DNA of 64,000 bases, from positions 1-64,000 of the forward strand of contig VERF01000006.1 in the NCBI GenBank assembly GCA_018882895.1. Reading direction: 5' to 3'. Numbering within the stretch: position 1 is the stretch's first letter; the number at the start of each line of letters is the position of its first letter. The notes under the pieces were generated by a model. It saw only the letters and a program-made list of their open reading frames with translations. It searched no databases and was not told the DNA's origin. This document shows positions 10,475-20,720 of the stretch, piece after piece. A program made the position numbers and the translations under genes. The stretch is from Candidatus Kapaibacterium sp. GTDB lineage: Bacteria > Bacteroidota > Ignavibacteria > Kapaibacteriales > Kapaibacteriaceae.

Positions 10475-11379
10475 TGTCGCTCACGGATCGGCTCACGACG
10501 GGCGTCCTACAGGCAATGGGCGGAATCTGCAGGCGCTTGTCTTGGAAGCAGAGGCATGCGCTTGGTGTTCGTCTTGGACGGATCATGCGTGGCATCTCCC
10601 CCAAGCGGGTCGGGATCACGGCCGGCAATATTGCCATGGCCTATCCGGAGCTGCCGCAAGTGCGGCAGCGAGAGATTCTCAATGAATCCTATGAGAACCT
10701 CGGAATCGTGCTTGCCGAGTTACTTGCCACGCCGTCGGTCAGTAGAGCTGATATCGAAGCCCATTTTGAGATCCGTGGCATTGAGCCAATTGTAGAGCGG
10801 CATCGTGCAGGTCTGCCATCGATACTACTTTCGGCGCATTACGGCAACTGGGAACTTGGTGCAATGGCAGCTGGCATCAGTCTAGGAGCACCGGTAAACA
10901 TCGTTTACCATCCGCAGTCGAATGCCGTTGCCGATAAGATCCTGAACTCGTATCGAACCAAATTCGGCAACGTGCTGATTCCGATGGGGAGCGCCGCCCG
11001 CGCAATGGTGAAGCTTCTCTCCGGCGGCGGAACCATAGGCATCATCGTCGACCAGCATGGCGTACCGGAGAAAGATCCCTGGATTCGCTTCATGGGGCGT
11101 CCAACACCCACCTACGAGGCTCCGGCGGCTCTTGCCCTGCGATTCAATGCGCCGATCTACTTCTCGTGTTGTGACCGCCGCGACGACGGACGCTACATCG
11201 TGGAGTTCTCCGAAGTACCGATGAGTGACCTTGACAACTCCCGACAGGGAGTCATCGAGCTCACTAAACGTCACGTCCGTATGCTCGAAGATGTCATCCG
11301 CCGACGTCCGGGACAGTGGGCATGGCAGCATCGCCGTTGGCGCAGTGATCCGCCCCCTGGCGTCGTGGTGGTCGAATGA
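10474..11379 (+). CDS. Lysophospholipid / lipid A biosynthesis acyltransferase family (LpxL/HtrB-like)
   Basis: LLSAHYGNWELGAMAAG, IGIIVDQHG, GRPTPTYEAPAALALRFNAPI, PGQWAWQHRRWR. Confidence 0.85.
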   Translation: MSLTDRLTTGVLQAMGGICRRLSWKQRHALGVRLGRIMRGISPKRVGITAGNIAMAYPELPQVRQREILNESYENLGIVLAELLATPSVSRADIEAHFEIRGIEPIVERHRAGLPSILLSAHYGNWELGAMAAGISLGAPVNIVYHPQSNAVADKILNSYRTKFGNVLIPMGSAARAMVKLLSGGGTIGIIVDQHGVPEKDPWIRFMGRPTPTYEAPAALALRFNAPIYFSCCDRRDDGRYIVEFSEVPMSDLDNSRQGVIELTKRHVRMLEDVIRRRPGQWAWQHRRWRSDPPPGVVVVE

Positions 11380-12437
11380 CCCCTGCCCAGACCATCTACA
11401 TCGTTCAGACGGCGTTTCTTGGCGACGTGGTGCTTACGCTCCCGCTGTGCGCTGCTCTGCGACGGTCGTACCCCGAAGCACAAATCGTATTCATCACAAC
11501 GCCGATGGCTGCGGATTTTCTCAAGGGGCTCTCGGTTGCCGATGACGTTGTGGCCTTCGATAAGAGGCGCACTCACCGGTCGATCTCATCCGTTCGGGCA
11601 CTGGCAGCCTCACTGCGGTGCACGGGCCCGTCTGTTGCCATCGTCCCGCACAAAAGTTTGCGCACGGCCATCTTTGTGCAGGCGCTGCGCGCCGATGTTC
11701 TGGTAACCTTCAAGGATGCCATGTCACGCTGGTTTGCCACGCATACGGTTGAGTATCCTGCCCACAGGCACGATGTCGATCGCCACATGGCGCTACTTCA
11801 GCCCCTTTTCCCTGCGAGTTCCATGGTGCCCGACTCGCATTCGCTGATGCCCATCGATCTGCGTACGCACGATAAGCAGGAAGCCATCAATGTTTGGAAT
11901 GAGGCTCTGAGCGCACCTAGAATTGTCCTTGCCCCGGCCACCGTATGGCCCACCAAGCAGTGGCCGGTTGAACAAATGCGCGGACTGGCCCAGCGTTGCC
12001 TACACGAGGGCTATCAGGTGGCCGTCATCGGGGACGCATCGGTGCACGGGTGCATGGACGGTATTGCGGGAGTCAATGATCAGATCGGCAAGACAACGCT
12101 GCGTCAGGCAGCTACGATCATTGCTACGGCTGACTGTGTGGTTGCAAACGACAGCGCTCCCGTGCATCTTGCTTCACTGCAGAACGTTCCAGTGGTGGCC
12201 ATCTTTGGTCCGACGGTGCCCGAGTTCGGATTCGGACCCCTTGGCCAACGCTCGCGTGTTGTGCAACGCGGCGATCTCGAGTGCCGGCCCTGCAGTTCCC
12301 ACGGTGGGAGGAGCTGTCCAATCGGTACGCATGAATGTATGACCGGAATCTCGGTCGACGCGGTGTTCTCTGCCCTTCAATCAACTCTTGCTCACGATGT
12401 GAATCGCCATGCCAAGCCCAATGAAACGACCTTCTGA
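11376..12437 (+). CDS. Glycosyltransferase family 9 (lipopolysaccharide heptosyltransferase-like)
   Basis: IVQTAFLGDVVLTLPLCAALRRSYPEAQI; LAPATVWPTKQWPVEQ; VANDSAPVHLASLQNVPVVAIFGPTVPEFGFGP. Confidence 0.85.
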   Translation: MTPAQTIYIVQTAFLGDVVLTLPLCAALRRSYPEAQIVFITTPMAADFLKGLSVADDVVAFDKRRTHRSISSVRALAASLRCTGPSVAIVPHKSLRTAIFVQALRADVLVTFKDAMSRWFATHTVEYPAHRHDVDRHMALLQPLFPASSMVPDSHSLMPIDLRTHDKQEAINVWNEALSAPRIVLAPATVWPTKQWPVEQMRGLAQRCLHEGYQVAVIGDASVHGCMDGIAGVNDQIGKTTLRQAATIIATADCVVANDSAPVHLASLQNVPVVAIFGPTVPEFGFGPLGQRSRVVQRGDLECRPCSSHGGRSCPIGTHECMTGISVDAVFSALQSTLAHDVNRHAKPNETTF

Positions 12438-13341
12438 CCGACGAGGAAAGTCCTCGTCCACCAACTCACGTGCGCAGGCCCCTTCGCGCAAACGGTCTGG
12501 TGCTCCGGCTGCCTCCACCAGTTCGCGTACTCAGGCCCCTTCGCGCAAACGGTCCAGTGCCGAGGCCACACCTGCCAGACAGCGGCAACCCAAGCAGCGC
12601 CGCTTGGATGTTGTTGAGCCGGCCCAGCAGGTGCGCCTGAACAAGGCCATCGCCGATGCCGGCGTGGCCTCGCGCCGGCGCGCCGATGAGCTCATCAGCA
12701 GCGGATGCGTGCGCATCAACGGGGCTATCGTGGTCGACCTCGGCACACGTGTCAACATCGATGACATGGTGACGGTTAACGGTGAGCCGATCTCGCGGAC
12801 AAAGCATCTGACATACATCCTGCTGAACAAGCCAAAGGATGTCATCGCAACGTCGCGCGATGAAAAGGGGCGAGCAACGGTGTTCGACATCGTTCGCCTA
12901 AAGACACGACTTTTTACGGTTGGAAGACTTGACCGTAACACGACCGGTGTGCTGGTGATGACCAATGATGGAGATCTTGCCAACCGGCTCATGCATCCCC
13001 GCTACGGCGTCACGCGCATTTACCGTGCTGCGCTAGATCGCCCCCTACGCTCAGACCACATGCGCCAGATCGCCGCAGGGATTGAGCTGGAAGACGGACC
13101 AACGCAGCCAGTCGATATCATGATCGATCCTGAGGACAGGGCGAGTGTTGTACTAGCGATCCGGGAGGGTCGCAACCGGGAAGTGCGACGCATCTTCGAG
13201 CACTTTGGCTATGAGGTCAAGCGCCTCGATCGCAAGGAATACGCCGGCCTATCGACAAGGGGCCTCAAGCGTGGTGAGTACCGTCACCTTACGCGTGATG
13301 AGGTGGATGAGTTGTACCGAGTGGTGAATCTGCAGCGATGA
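12409..13341 (+). CDS. rRNA pseudouridine synthase, RluB/RsuA family, with Arg/Ser-rich N-terminal extension
   Basis: S4 domain VRLNKAIADAGVASRRRADELISSGCVRING; catalytic VGRLDRNTTGVLVMTNDGDLA; start could also be 12421; overlaps the previous CDS. Confidence 0.85.
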   Translation: MPSPMKRPSDRRGKSSSTNSRAQAPSRKRSGAPAASTSSRTQAPSRKRSSAEATPARQRQPKQRRLDVVEPAQQVRLNKAIADAGVASRRRADELISSGCVRINGAIVVDLGTRVNIDDMVTVNGEPISRTKHLTYILLNKPKDVIATSRDEKGRATVFDIVRLKTRLFTVGRLDRNTTGVLVMTNDGDLANRLMHPRYGVTRIYRAALDRPLRSDHMRQIAAGIELEDGPTQPVDIMIDPEDRASVVLAIREGRNREVRRIFEHFGYEVKRLDRKEYAGLSTRGLKRGEYRHLTRDEVDELYRVVNLQR

Positions 13342-15434
13342 ATCTTCTGAATCCGTTTGCGCTTTTTGGTCTTGCAGCAGCGGGGATCCCTCTGCTGCTT
13401 CATCTGTTGAATTTGCGCAAGCTGCGTATCGTGGAATTCGGCAGCATTCGCTTTCTTCTCGAGCTTCAGCAAAAACAAGTGCGGCGCCTGAAGTTGCAAC
13501 AGATCCTGCTTCTGATCCTGCGCACACTCATCATCGTCTTTGCGGTACTGGCCTTGTCGCGGCCCACCATCGAGACAACGCTCCCTGTGCTGTCCTCGGC
13601 GGCTCGCGCCAGCGTCCTGATACTGATCGACAACTCCGCGAGCATGGAAGCGGCCGATGGGCGCGGACCTCGCATTGATCAGGCCAAGAAGGTTGCTCGC
13701 GAGATCATCAATGGCCTGCGTGATGGAGACGAAGTGGTCGTTCTGCCCATGGTAGGGGGCGATGTGCAACGTCGGGTGGATATGACACGTACCTTCGATG
13801 CGGCACGGCGGCAGGTTGATCTCGTGACCGTTGCCGACGGGACGGCCAGCATCGTCGAATCGGTGCGTCGGGTTCGCCCCCTCCTCGATGGGGCACTGCA
13901 TGCACACCGTGAGATCTACGTCATCAGTGACGCCCAAAGATCCCTCGCGTATCGTCAGGCAGATGATACGCTGCGTGCCTTGGAACGTGATGCGACGGTA
14001 TTCCTGGTTCGGATTGGCCAGGGGCAGCTCGGACTCGAGACGAACATCAGTGTTGACTCAGTGGCCACCGTCACCAAGCTTCTGCAACCCGACAGACCGA
14101 TCGAATTCGAAGCGATCGTCCGCAACGGTAGCTCCCGCGACGTCACCGGAGCGGTCGTGTCACTTTCTTTCAACGGTATGCGCGTGGCACAGAAGGCCAT
14201 CGACCTGCCGGCCAACGGCAGCAGAACGATCTTGCTTTCGGCCACGCCGAACAGGCAGGGGGCTATCGCTGCCGCCGTTGAGCTGGAGTCGGATGCTGTG
14301 GACGGCGATAACGTCCGCTGGGCAGGGGTTACCATCCCACGTCGGGCGCGTCTGTGCCTGGTTGGCCCGTCGGAGCGCACACAGCTCGTTCGCACGGTCC
14401 TGGCCCTGCCCGGTGTCGGCTCAGCGGTCGGCGCGATCTCGAGTTTTGAGACCATTACCGCTGCGTCTTCGGCCATGACGGACATCGACGTCTTGATCTT
14501 CTGCGGCACGACTGCCTCCAACGCCGATGCCTCTGTGCTTCGCCAGTTTCTCGAATCAGGTGGCGGGGCAATTCTGTTTGCCTCTGCTTCTGCCGGGACG
14601 CTTTTGCCGCAATGCGGTCTTCAGCCATTGCCGGAAAGAACGACAACAGCAGACGCGCCGTTTGTGATCACCGCCGTCGAAAGAACGCATCCACTCTATC
14701 AGGGTGTCTTCAGAAGTTCGGCCGCCCTGCTGGCCGGTTCCGAGGGAGTGCGCGTGACGCGCCAAACACCTGCCGGCGGTGGATTCGATATCGTGCGCTC
14801 CGGTGCAGGAGGCTTGGTGAGCGAGGCGACGGTTGGTCAGGGGCGAGTGATCTACATTGCCGTACCACCCGACATGTCCTCCGGGACGTTTCCAGTCAGT
14901 GGTCTGTTTGCGGCCACGCTCGTTCGAAGCACACTCTATGTGGTCGCACCGCGTGATCAAGGCGTCAACCTTGGACTCGGGGAATCTGTCAGTATTCCGA
15001 TCCCGCCACGCCTTGCAGGCCGTGACGCGTTCATCGTGGCGGATCAGAACGGCGTGAGTTCGACCATTCAGCCAATACGTATGAGCACGGCAACGCTGCT
15101 TCCGATTCCTGCACAGTTCACCTCGGGAGTCACGGTGGTCTCGACGCGTGACTCTGTTCCGGTTACCACGGTGACCGTGAATGGATCGACCAATGAGTCC
15201 CGACTCGACTTCTTTGAGGAAGGGGCTTGGAAACCTGCCGTTGATACGCTCGTCGTGCGTCCGGATCACGTAACGGAGCTCTCTGCCGGCACATCGGTCC
15301 AGGCCGCCATCCGCGAGGCGCGAACAGGTTCGGAGCTATGGCCATTGGCTACCATGCTTGCCCTTGCCTGCGCCCTGGCGGAGATGCTGGTGGCCCGTTA
15401 CTTCGTGCGTGATGCGGCGGTGACGGCATCGTAA
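13338..15434 (+). CDS. BatA/aerotolerance-type N-terminal membrane domain plus VWA domain protein
   Basis: MNLLNPFALFGLAAAGIPLLLHLLNLRK...FGSIRFLLELQ and VLILIDNSASMEA (MIDAS). Confidence 0.85.
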   Translation: MNLLNPFALFGLAAAGIPLLLHLLNLRKLRIVEFGSIRFLLELQQKQVRRLKLQQILLLILRTLIIVFAVLALSRPTIETTLPVLSSAARASVLILIDNSASMEAADGRGPRIDQAKKVAREIINGLRDGDEVVVLPMVGGDVQRRVDMTRTFDAARRQVDLVTVADGTASIVESVRRVRPLLDGALHAHREIYVISDAQRSLAYRQADDTLRALERDATVFLVRIGQGQLGLETNISVDSVATVTKLLQPDRPIEFEAIVRNGSSRDVTGAVVSLSFNGMRVAQKAIDLPANGSRTILLSATPNRQGAIAAAVELESDAVDGDNVRWAGVTIPRRARLCLVGPSERTQLVRTVLALPGVGSAVGAISSFETITAASSAMTDIDVLIFCGTTASNADASVLRQFLESGGGAILFASASAGTLLPQCGLQPLPERTTTADAPFVITAVERTHPLYQGVFRSSAALLAGSEGVRVTRQTPAGGGFDIVRSGAGGLVSEATVGQGRVIYIAVPPDMSSGTFPVSGLFAATLVRSTLYVVAPRDQGVNLGLGESVSIPIPPRLAGRDAFIVADQNGVSSTIQPIRMSTATLLPIPAQFTSGVTVVSTRDSVPVTTVTVNGSTNESRLDFFEEGAWKPAVDTLVVRPDHVTELSAGTSVQAAIREARTGSELWPLATMLALACALAEMLVARYFVRDAAVTAS

Positions 15435-15436
15435 GT

Positions 15437-16357
15437 TTGCCGCATATGGCCTCTATCACCGTCCACCCCGAGATCGCCCCCTTGCAAGAGCGCGTGCGTG
15501 AACTTCGCACTCAGCTGCGTGAGGCGCTCGATGATTGGCATCAGCTCTCAACGGTGGTCAGGCCAAGGATTCATGCCACATACGCAAGTCATTTTGGAAC
15601 GCTGGAGCGCGAATTGCAGGAGGTGGCTCTTGCAGCGGCCGAGATGTTCCGTCGAGTCGAACTACTGAGCATAAAGCATGAGCGGGGAGAAAAGCTCACC
15701 GCTGAGATCGTCGACCTCATCAACCAGGTCGTTGATAAGGAGTATGCACGCTTCACCATGCGCGTTCAGGAAGCATTTCGCATGAATGAACGGCAAAGGG
15801 AGGATGCGGCGCGTAAACGAGAGTCGGAGGGTTCTGACACCGAGCTCGTGTCGATGTACCGCACCCTCGTTAAACAGCTTCACCCCGATGTGGCTGATGC
15901 TGCAAGCGATGCATCCGCTGACGATGGTATATGGCATCAGGTACAACAGGCTTATGCGACGCGCAACGCTGCTCAGCTTCGGTCGCTTGTGATGCTGCTC
16001 GGTGCTGATGCCGCTCTTGACCGTGAGTCCGATGAGTGGGGGATCGACCGTTGGCAAGACGAGGTCGCCTCCCTAGAAAAGCGCCTCGCGTTGGAGCAAC
16101 GCAAGCTCAGGCGCCTGAGTTCGGAAGAACCATTCACGATGGCAGCCGAGCTGGAAGATGAGATCTGGAGGCAGCGGCATCGTGATGACTTGGTGCGTCA
16201 GATCGCACAGAAGCACAATGAGCTTCGTGAATCGCGACGGAGATATGATGATCTTACAGGGGGCTTGGTGCCTCCGGGCCATAACCCGATGAAGTCCAAG
16301 CAGGACGTATCCTTTGAGGAGGACTTCATGACCAACACCTACTTTGGACAGCGCTGA
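15437..16357 (+). CDS. Coiled-coil protein with internal J-domain-like segment
   Basis: MYRTLVKQLHPDVADAA...WHQVQQAYATRNAAQL: HPD tripeptide (15881-15889) in a J-domain-like context; start may be 15446. Confidence 0.65.
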   Translation: MPHMASITVHPEIAPLQERVRELRTQLREALDDWHQLSTVVRPRIHATYASHFGTLERELQEVALAAAEMFRRVELLSIKHERGEKLTAEIVDLINQVVDKEYARFTMRVQEAFRMNERQREDAARKRESEGSDTELVSMYRTLVKQLHPDVADAASDASADDGIWHQVQQAYATRNAAQLRSLVMLLGADAALDRESDEWGIDRWQDEVASLEKRLALEQRKLRRLSSEEPFTMAAELEDEIWRQRHRDDLVRQIAQKHNELRESRRRYDDLTGGLVPPGHNPMKSKQDVSFEEDFMTNTYFGQR

Positions 16358-18198
16358 TGTATGTAATCGAACAACGGGACGAGCAACTCGTCAACTCAAA
16401 GGCCGGCATCACCTACGAACTTGGCTTCGACCGAGCTCCTCAGCACCTTGTCAGCGTGCGAATGCGTGTTGACAACGTCGCCGCTCCAGAGCTTGCATTC
16501 GTGATGCCCTCGTGGTCGCCCGGCAGTTATAAGATTCGTGACTATGCTGGCTGGCAGGGCAACGTTCGGTGCTATTCGGTGAACGCAGCAGGGCGCACGG
16601 AACTATCCTATCGCTGGCGTGACAAGGCCTCGCTGGTGGTCTCGACTCAAGGTGTCGCCACTGTTGAAGTTGAGTATCTGATCTATGCTCATGAACGGAC
16701 GGTGCGCACCAGTCACGTCAACCGCTTTCATGCCTTTCTCATGCTCACCTCGGTCTGCATGTACGTCGAGGGGCGCACCCAAGAAACACATCACGTTCTG
16801 CTGAAGCATGATCAGTTGAAGTGGCCGTCGACTTCGACAGCGTTGTCGCCGGTCAGCGCGCCAACTTCGCGTGGAATTCTCCTCGGCGCGCTGAACTATG
16901 ACATTCTGGCCGACTCGCCGATCGAGATCGGCGACCACCGCGTCCGGACCTTTACTGCTGCCGGTGCACTCCATGAGGTGGCGGTGGCAACCAACTACGA
17001 CGTGGACATTGATTGGCTCGCTGACCGCGTCAAGCGCATCGTCGAAGTCGAGACCGAGCTCTTCGGAGGTGCGCCATATGATCGTTACGTGTTCATCATT
17101 CAGGCCTATCCCGGGGCAGGGGGCGGGCTGGAGCATGCACGATCCAGCGTCAACGCCGTGGATCCGTCAGCGCTGCTCGACAAGACAAAGGCCATTGGTC
17201 TGTTGTCTCTGCTTTGTCACGAGTACTTCCACCTTTGGAACGTCAAGCGTATCCGCCCGGTTGAGCTCGGCCCCTTCGATTACACTCGAGAGACCTACAC
17301 GCCGATGCTCTGGCTTGCCGAGGGGTTGACGTCCTACTATGATAATCTCTTTGCGTACCGATGCGGCTTCGCGACCGAGAAGGAGTATGTCGACTCAATC
17401 TCGCGTGACGATATCGCTCGGCTGGCGCAGGTTCAAGGGCGATTTGCAATGTCGACACGCGACAGTTCGTATCTGGCCTGGCTTAAGCTCTATTTGCAAA
17501 GTCCTGACGGTTCCAACCGATTCCCTTCATACTACCTGAAGGGCGGCATCATCATCATGCTCCTGGATATCTACATCATCGATCATACTGATGGCAAGTA
17601 CTCGATGGATGATGCTCTTCGCATGATGTGGAAGCGATATCAGGATGACCCATCTCGGGGAATGACCGAGGATGAGTGCATCGCCATCATCGAGCAGGCC
17701 ACTCGAGTTCAAGTCCGTGAGCGTCTGATGAGCTGGCTTGACGGAAAGGACGAGCTTCCTTACGATGAGATCTTGAAGGCTGTCGGCTATCGGGTGAGCG
17801 CAGCACCGAAAAAGGCAGCTGCCGGAACCTTCGGTGAAGCGGTCCCAAGCGCATCTGTCCCCGAAGCGCCCTTTATCGGATGGAGTCTGGCCGATGTCGG
17901 CGGCAAGGTTGTTGTGCGCGCGGTTGATGATGGCTCACCGGCTCAGCTGGCCGGGATTGGAATTGACGATGAGCTTGTGGCTATCGAGGGCATCCGCATC
18001 CTGAATCCGGCACAGGCTGATCACGTATTGGGTGGACGCGTGGGCAAAGCGGTGCAGTTGACGGGGCATTGCGATGGTCGGATATACACCACCACCATTG
18101 AGGCTCGTGAGCGCATGATGCCGGGTCTTGTTGAAATAGACGCCCCGTCTGAGCGTCAGCGTCAAATGCGCAGCCGCTGGCTGCAACGACGTCTGTGA
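16357..18198 (+). CDS. M61 family metallopeptidase with PDZ domain
   Basis: HEYFHLWNVKRIRP zinc motif; LAEGLTSYYDN; C-terminal PDZ-like segment. Confidence 0.88.
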   Translation: MYVIEQRDEQLVNSKAGITYELGFDRAPQHLVSVRMRVDNVAAPELAFVMPSWSPGSYKIRDYAGWQGNVRCYSVNAAGRTELSYRWRDKASLVVSTQGVATVEVEYLIYAHERTVRTSHVNRFHAFLMLTSVCMYVEGRTQETHHVLLKHDQLKWPSTSTALSPVSAPTSRGILLGALNYDILADSPIEIGDHRVRTFTAAGALHEVAVATNYDVDIDWLADRVKRIVEVETELFGGAPYDRYVFIIQAYPGAGGGLEHARSSVNAVDPSALLDKTKAIGLLSLLCHEYFHLWNVKRIRPVELGPFDYTRETYTPMLWLAEGLTSYYDNLFAYRCGFATEKEYVDSISRDDIARLAQVQGRFAMSTRDSSYLAWLKLYLQSPDGSNRFPSYYLKGGIIIMLLDIYIIDHTDGKYSMDDALRMMWKRYQDDPSRGMTEDECIAIIEQATRVQVRERLMSWLDGKDELPYDEILKAVGYRVSAAPKKAAAGTFGEAVPSASVPEAPFIGWSLADVGGKVVVRAVDDGSPAQLAGIGIDDELVAIEGIRILNPAQADHVLGGRVGKAVQLTGHCDGRIYTTTIEARERMMPGLVEIDAPSERQRQMRSRWLQRRL

Positions 18199-20297
18199 CG
18201 CCCCCTCGCATCATATCACTCCTCTTGGTAGCCAGCACCATCGCCGGCCTCTCCGGCTGTGCGTGGTACGACAATCGTATCACGTACTTCAATACGTACT
18301 ACAACATGCAGCGTATCCGCGGCGAGATCCTGGACGAGTTTGATTATCAGGAAGAACTCAAGCGGAACCGTCCACGTGTGCTGATTCCGGGACTGGACAG
18401 TATCAAGCTTACGTCGGGCCCGCCCAAGAATTCGATCTACCAGTTTCTGAGAGGGCTGCAGATCGATCGCACTAAGCTGCAGCCGGTTGCGACAAAGGTC
18501 GACTCGATCCTGATGAAGGGTTCGAAGGTCGTGGCCTTCCATCCGAAGTCGGACTATATCGAGGGTTCGTTGTTTCTGATGGCCGAGGCCTACTTCTTCC
18601 GTTCCGAATGGGTCCCGTCCCAACAGAAGTGCCTCGAACTGATCGAGCGCTTTCCCGATGGCGAGTTCTCTCCTGATGCACACATCCTGCTTGCAAAGGT
18701 CTATCTGATGCAACGCAAGGTCTCGCAGGGTACGCAGGCACTTTCCAAGGCCGTTGACGTTGCTTGGTATCGCGACCGATATGATGTCGCCAGCGAGGCA
18801 TATCGCATTCAGGCTGAAATGGCCATCGAGGACGGAGATATCGAGAAGGCGATCATGCCCTACAAGCAAGCACTCATCATGTGTGAAGATGGAGTGCAGC
18901 GTGCGAAGTGGCAGATCGAGATTGCTTCGATCTATTACCGGATTGGCAAATACGAACTCGCCGAAGCCGCATTCCGAAAGGTGTTTGACGAGAACCCCGA
19001 TGCCCTCGGACAGTTTGAGTCGCTGCTTTACATTGCCTCTTGTCGTGCTCGGCAGGGACAGTTCGACGAGGCCAGCGAGCTGTACGCGAAGCTTGAAGAC
19101 CGCAAGGCTTTCTCCGAGTGGGCATCGTTCATCCAAGCAGAACGCCTTGCCCTAGATCGGCTCCGTCAAGAAAACGCCAAGGACAAGACGCTTCTTGCCC
19201 GCGAGAGGTTTGCCGACACGTCATTTGTCGGCAAGCCGGAGCTAATGGCACAGTCCTTCCAGAAGGGTATGGCCCTGTACAAGACCGGCGAGTATCAGGA
19301 GGCGCTGAAGTACTTCGCAAAGGCCAAGATCATCCGAACGCCAGTCTATGATGTCGCCAACAAGTACTACACTGCCTTGCGCTCGTGGGATGAAGCCAAA
19401 CGCAGACTCTACCTGCTGGACCAGCACCTGGTTGTGGATACCTCGCGCAGGGACTCGATCAATCGTCTCCGCTCGGGCGAGCTCTATTCCATTGGCCGTG
19501 TTCACGAGACCCTCGACAAGGCTGACAGTGCGCGGATATACTATCGTCGGGCCTTCGAGGCCAGTGATCCCGCGTCCGAGGATGCGGGAAAGTGCTTGTT
19601 TGCACAGGCGCGACTGTTGAAGGATTCCGATCCGATCGTGTCCGATTCTCTCTTCGAGGTTATCTCTTTGCGGTGGCCGCGGAGCCCCTTTGCAAAGGAG
19701 GCCGCTGCCAATCTTGGATACACTGCCGATGCGACCATCGATGATGCAGCCGAGTTGTATGCCTCAGGATCGAAGTTCCGCATGATCAAGGACTACTCCT
19801 TCGCTTCGCGGCAGTTCATGACGGTGGTCAACAAGTTCCCTCAAAGTGACATTGCGCCGAAAGCTCTGTATGCGATGGGGTGGATGTTTGAGCGTGATGT
19901 GCAGAGAAACGACAGCGCGCTGTTCTACTATCAGCAGCTGATTGAACGGTATCCTCGTTCGGAGTATGCTCGCGAGATCAGGGCAAGCGTCGAATTTGCG
20001 CTTGCCAAGATGAACGGAGTTGAAGTTTCGGATTCAACGCTCTTGCGCGATCTGGACAAAGAGTTGCTGCAACGTGCGACTGATAAGGACAAGGATGTGA
20101 TGCAGCAACTGATGGATAACAACAGGGACGCTTTTCAGGTTACGGCACCGGGCGTAAATGTGCCGCAGATACCTGGCATGACTCCGGGCGGCTCTCTCAA
20201 CAACATTCTACAGGGTCAGATCCGCGACGCCCAGGGGAATATCATGGGTAACAAGCAGGACAGTACCAATGTGCCGCCACCTCTGCCGAAACCTTAG
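18195..20297 (+). CDS. TPR lipoprotein, PorW/SprE-like (T9SS-associated)
   Basis: Lipobox LSGCAW; NRITYFNTYYNMQRI; many TPR-like repeats. Confidence 0.65.
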   Translation: MTPPRIISLLLVASTIAGLSGCAWYDNRITYFNTYYNMQRIRGEILDEFDYQEELKRNRPRVLIPGLDSIKLTSGPPKNSIYQFLRGLQIDRTKLQPVATKVDSILMKGSKVVAFHPKSDYIEGSLFLMAEAYFFRSEWVPSQQKCLELIERFPDGEFSPDAHILLAKVYLMQRKVSQGTQALSKAVDVAWYRDRYDVASEAYRIQAEMAIEDGDIEKAIMPYKQALIMCEDGVQRAKWQIEIASIYYRIGKYELAEAAFRKVFDENPDALGQFESLLYIASCRARQGQFDEASELYAKLEDRKAFSEWASFIQAERLALDRLRQENAKDKTLLARERFADTSFVGKPELMAQSFQKGMALYKTGEYQEALKYFAKAKIIRTPVYDVANKYYTALRSWDEAKRRLYLLDQHLVVDTSRRDSINRLRSGELYSIGRVHETLDKADSARIYYRRAFEASDPASEDAGKCLFAQARLLKDSDPIVSDSLFEVISLRWPRSPFAKEAAANLGYTADATIDDAAELYASGSKFRMIKDYSFASRQFMTVVNKFPQSDIAPKALYAMGWMFERDVQRNDSALFYYQQLIERYPRSEYAREIRASVEFALAKMNGVEVSDSTLLRDLDKELLQRATDKDKDVMQQLMDNNRDAFQVTAPGVNVPQIPGMTPGGSLNNILQGQIRDAQGNIMGNKQDSTNVPPPLPKP

Positions 20298-20334
20298 GCA
20301 GGGGGCGCCAAGGCCGCCCCGCACCCTGATCATC

Positions 20335-20637
20335 TCAGGTCTCGATCTGCGTCACAAGGCCAATCTCTTCAAGGATCGACGACACGCGCAAGCATGGCGG
20401 GAAGCCGCCCTCGTAGACCATTGCCTTGCCCGAATGGTGGACTTCCAGCGTTAACAGCTCGGCCCGATCCAGAGTGCAGCCGGTGGCTTTCATGATCTGG
20501 ATGATGACCTCGTCGAAAGTGTGGACTTCATCATTGAAAAGTATCACCTTGGCTGTAAGGGCAACCTCCTCTAGTCCAAGAGTCAGCTGATCTTCCTCCA
20601 GTTGGGGAATTCCAAGAAAAACCGTGTCGTTATGCAT
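20335..20637 (-). CDS. clpS: ATP-dependent Clp protease adaptor ClpS
   Basis: VILFNDEVHTFDEVIIQIMKATGCTLDRAELLTLEVHHSGKAMVYEG; ATG at 20637 preferred over GTG at 20646. Confidence 0.87.
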   Translation of the reverse strand: MHNDTVFLGIPQLEEDQLTLGLEEVALTAKVILFNDEVHTFDEVIIQIMKATGCTLDRAELLTLEVHHSGKAMVYEGGFPPCLRVSSILEEIGLVTQIET

Positions 20638-20650
20638 CCTTGCCACGGCG

Positions 20651-20676
20651 CAAAATTATGAAAAGACCTATCTTTG
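20651..20676. promoter_or_regulatory. Closely spaced divergent TAnnTTTG -7 elements for clpS (-) and the CADD-like gene (+)
   Basis: CAAAATTA at 20651-20658 (minus strand TAATTTTG) and TATCTTTG at 20669-20676. Confidence 0.45.
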
Positions 20677-20720
20677 CTCTCCAAACATCAGCCTATTCAC
20701 GCTTACGAGGACCGTCATTT

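Noticed and set aside
10474-13341. Possible mobile or recently acquired LPS island (acyltransferase, GT9)
   Set aside because: Genes overlap tightly with housekeeping neighbours and show no repeats, integrase or composition shift.
18216-19136. 306-aa ORF antisense to the TPR lipoprotein gene
   Set aside because: No signal for a family, no promoter seen, fully within the sense CDS.
20300-20322. GGGGCG/CGCCCC hairpin between the TPR gene and clpS
   Set aside because: Short GC stem in a short convergent gap without a T-run; insufficient evidence.
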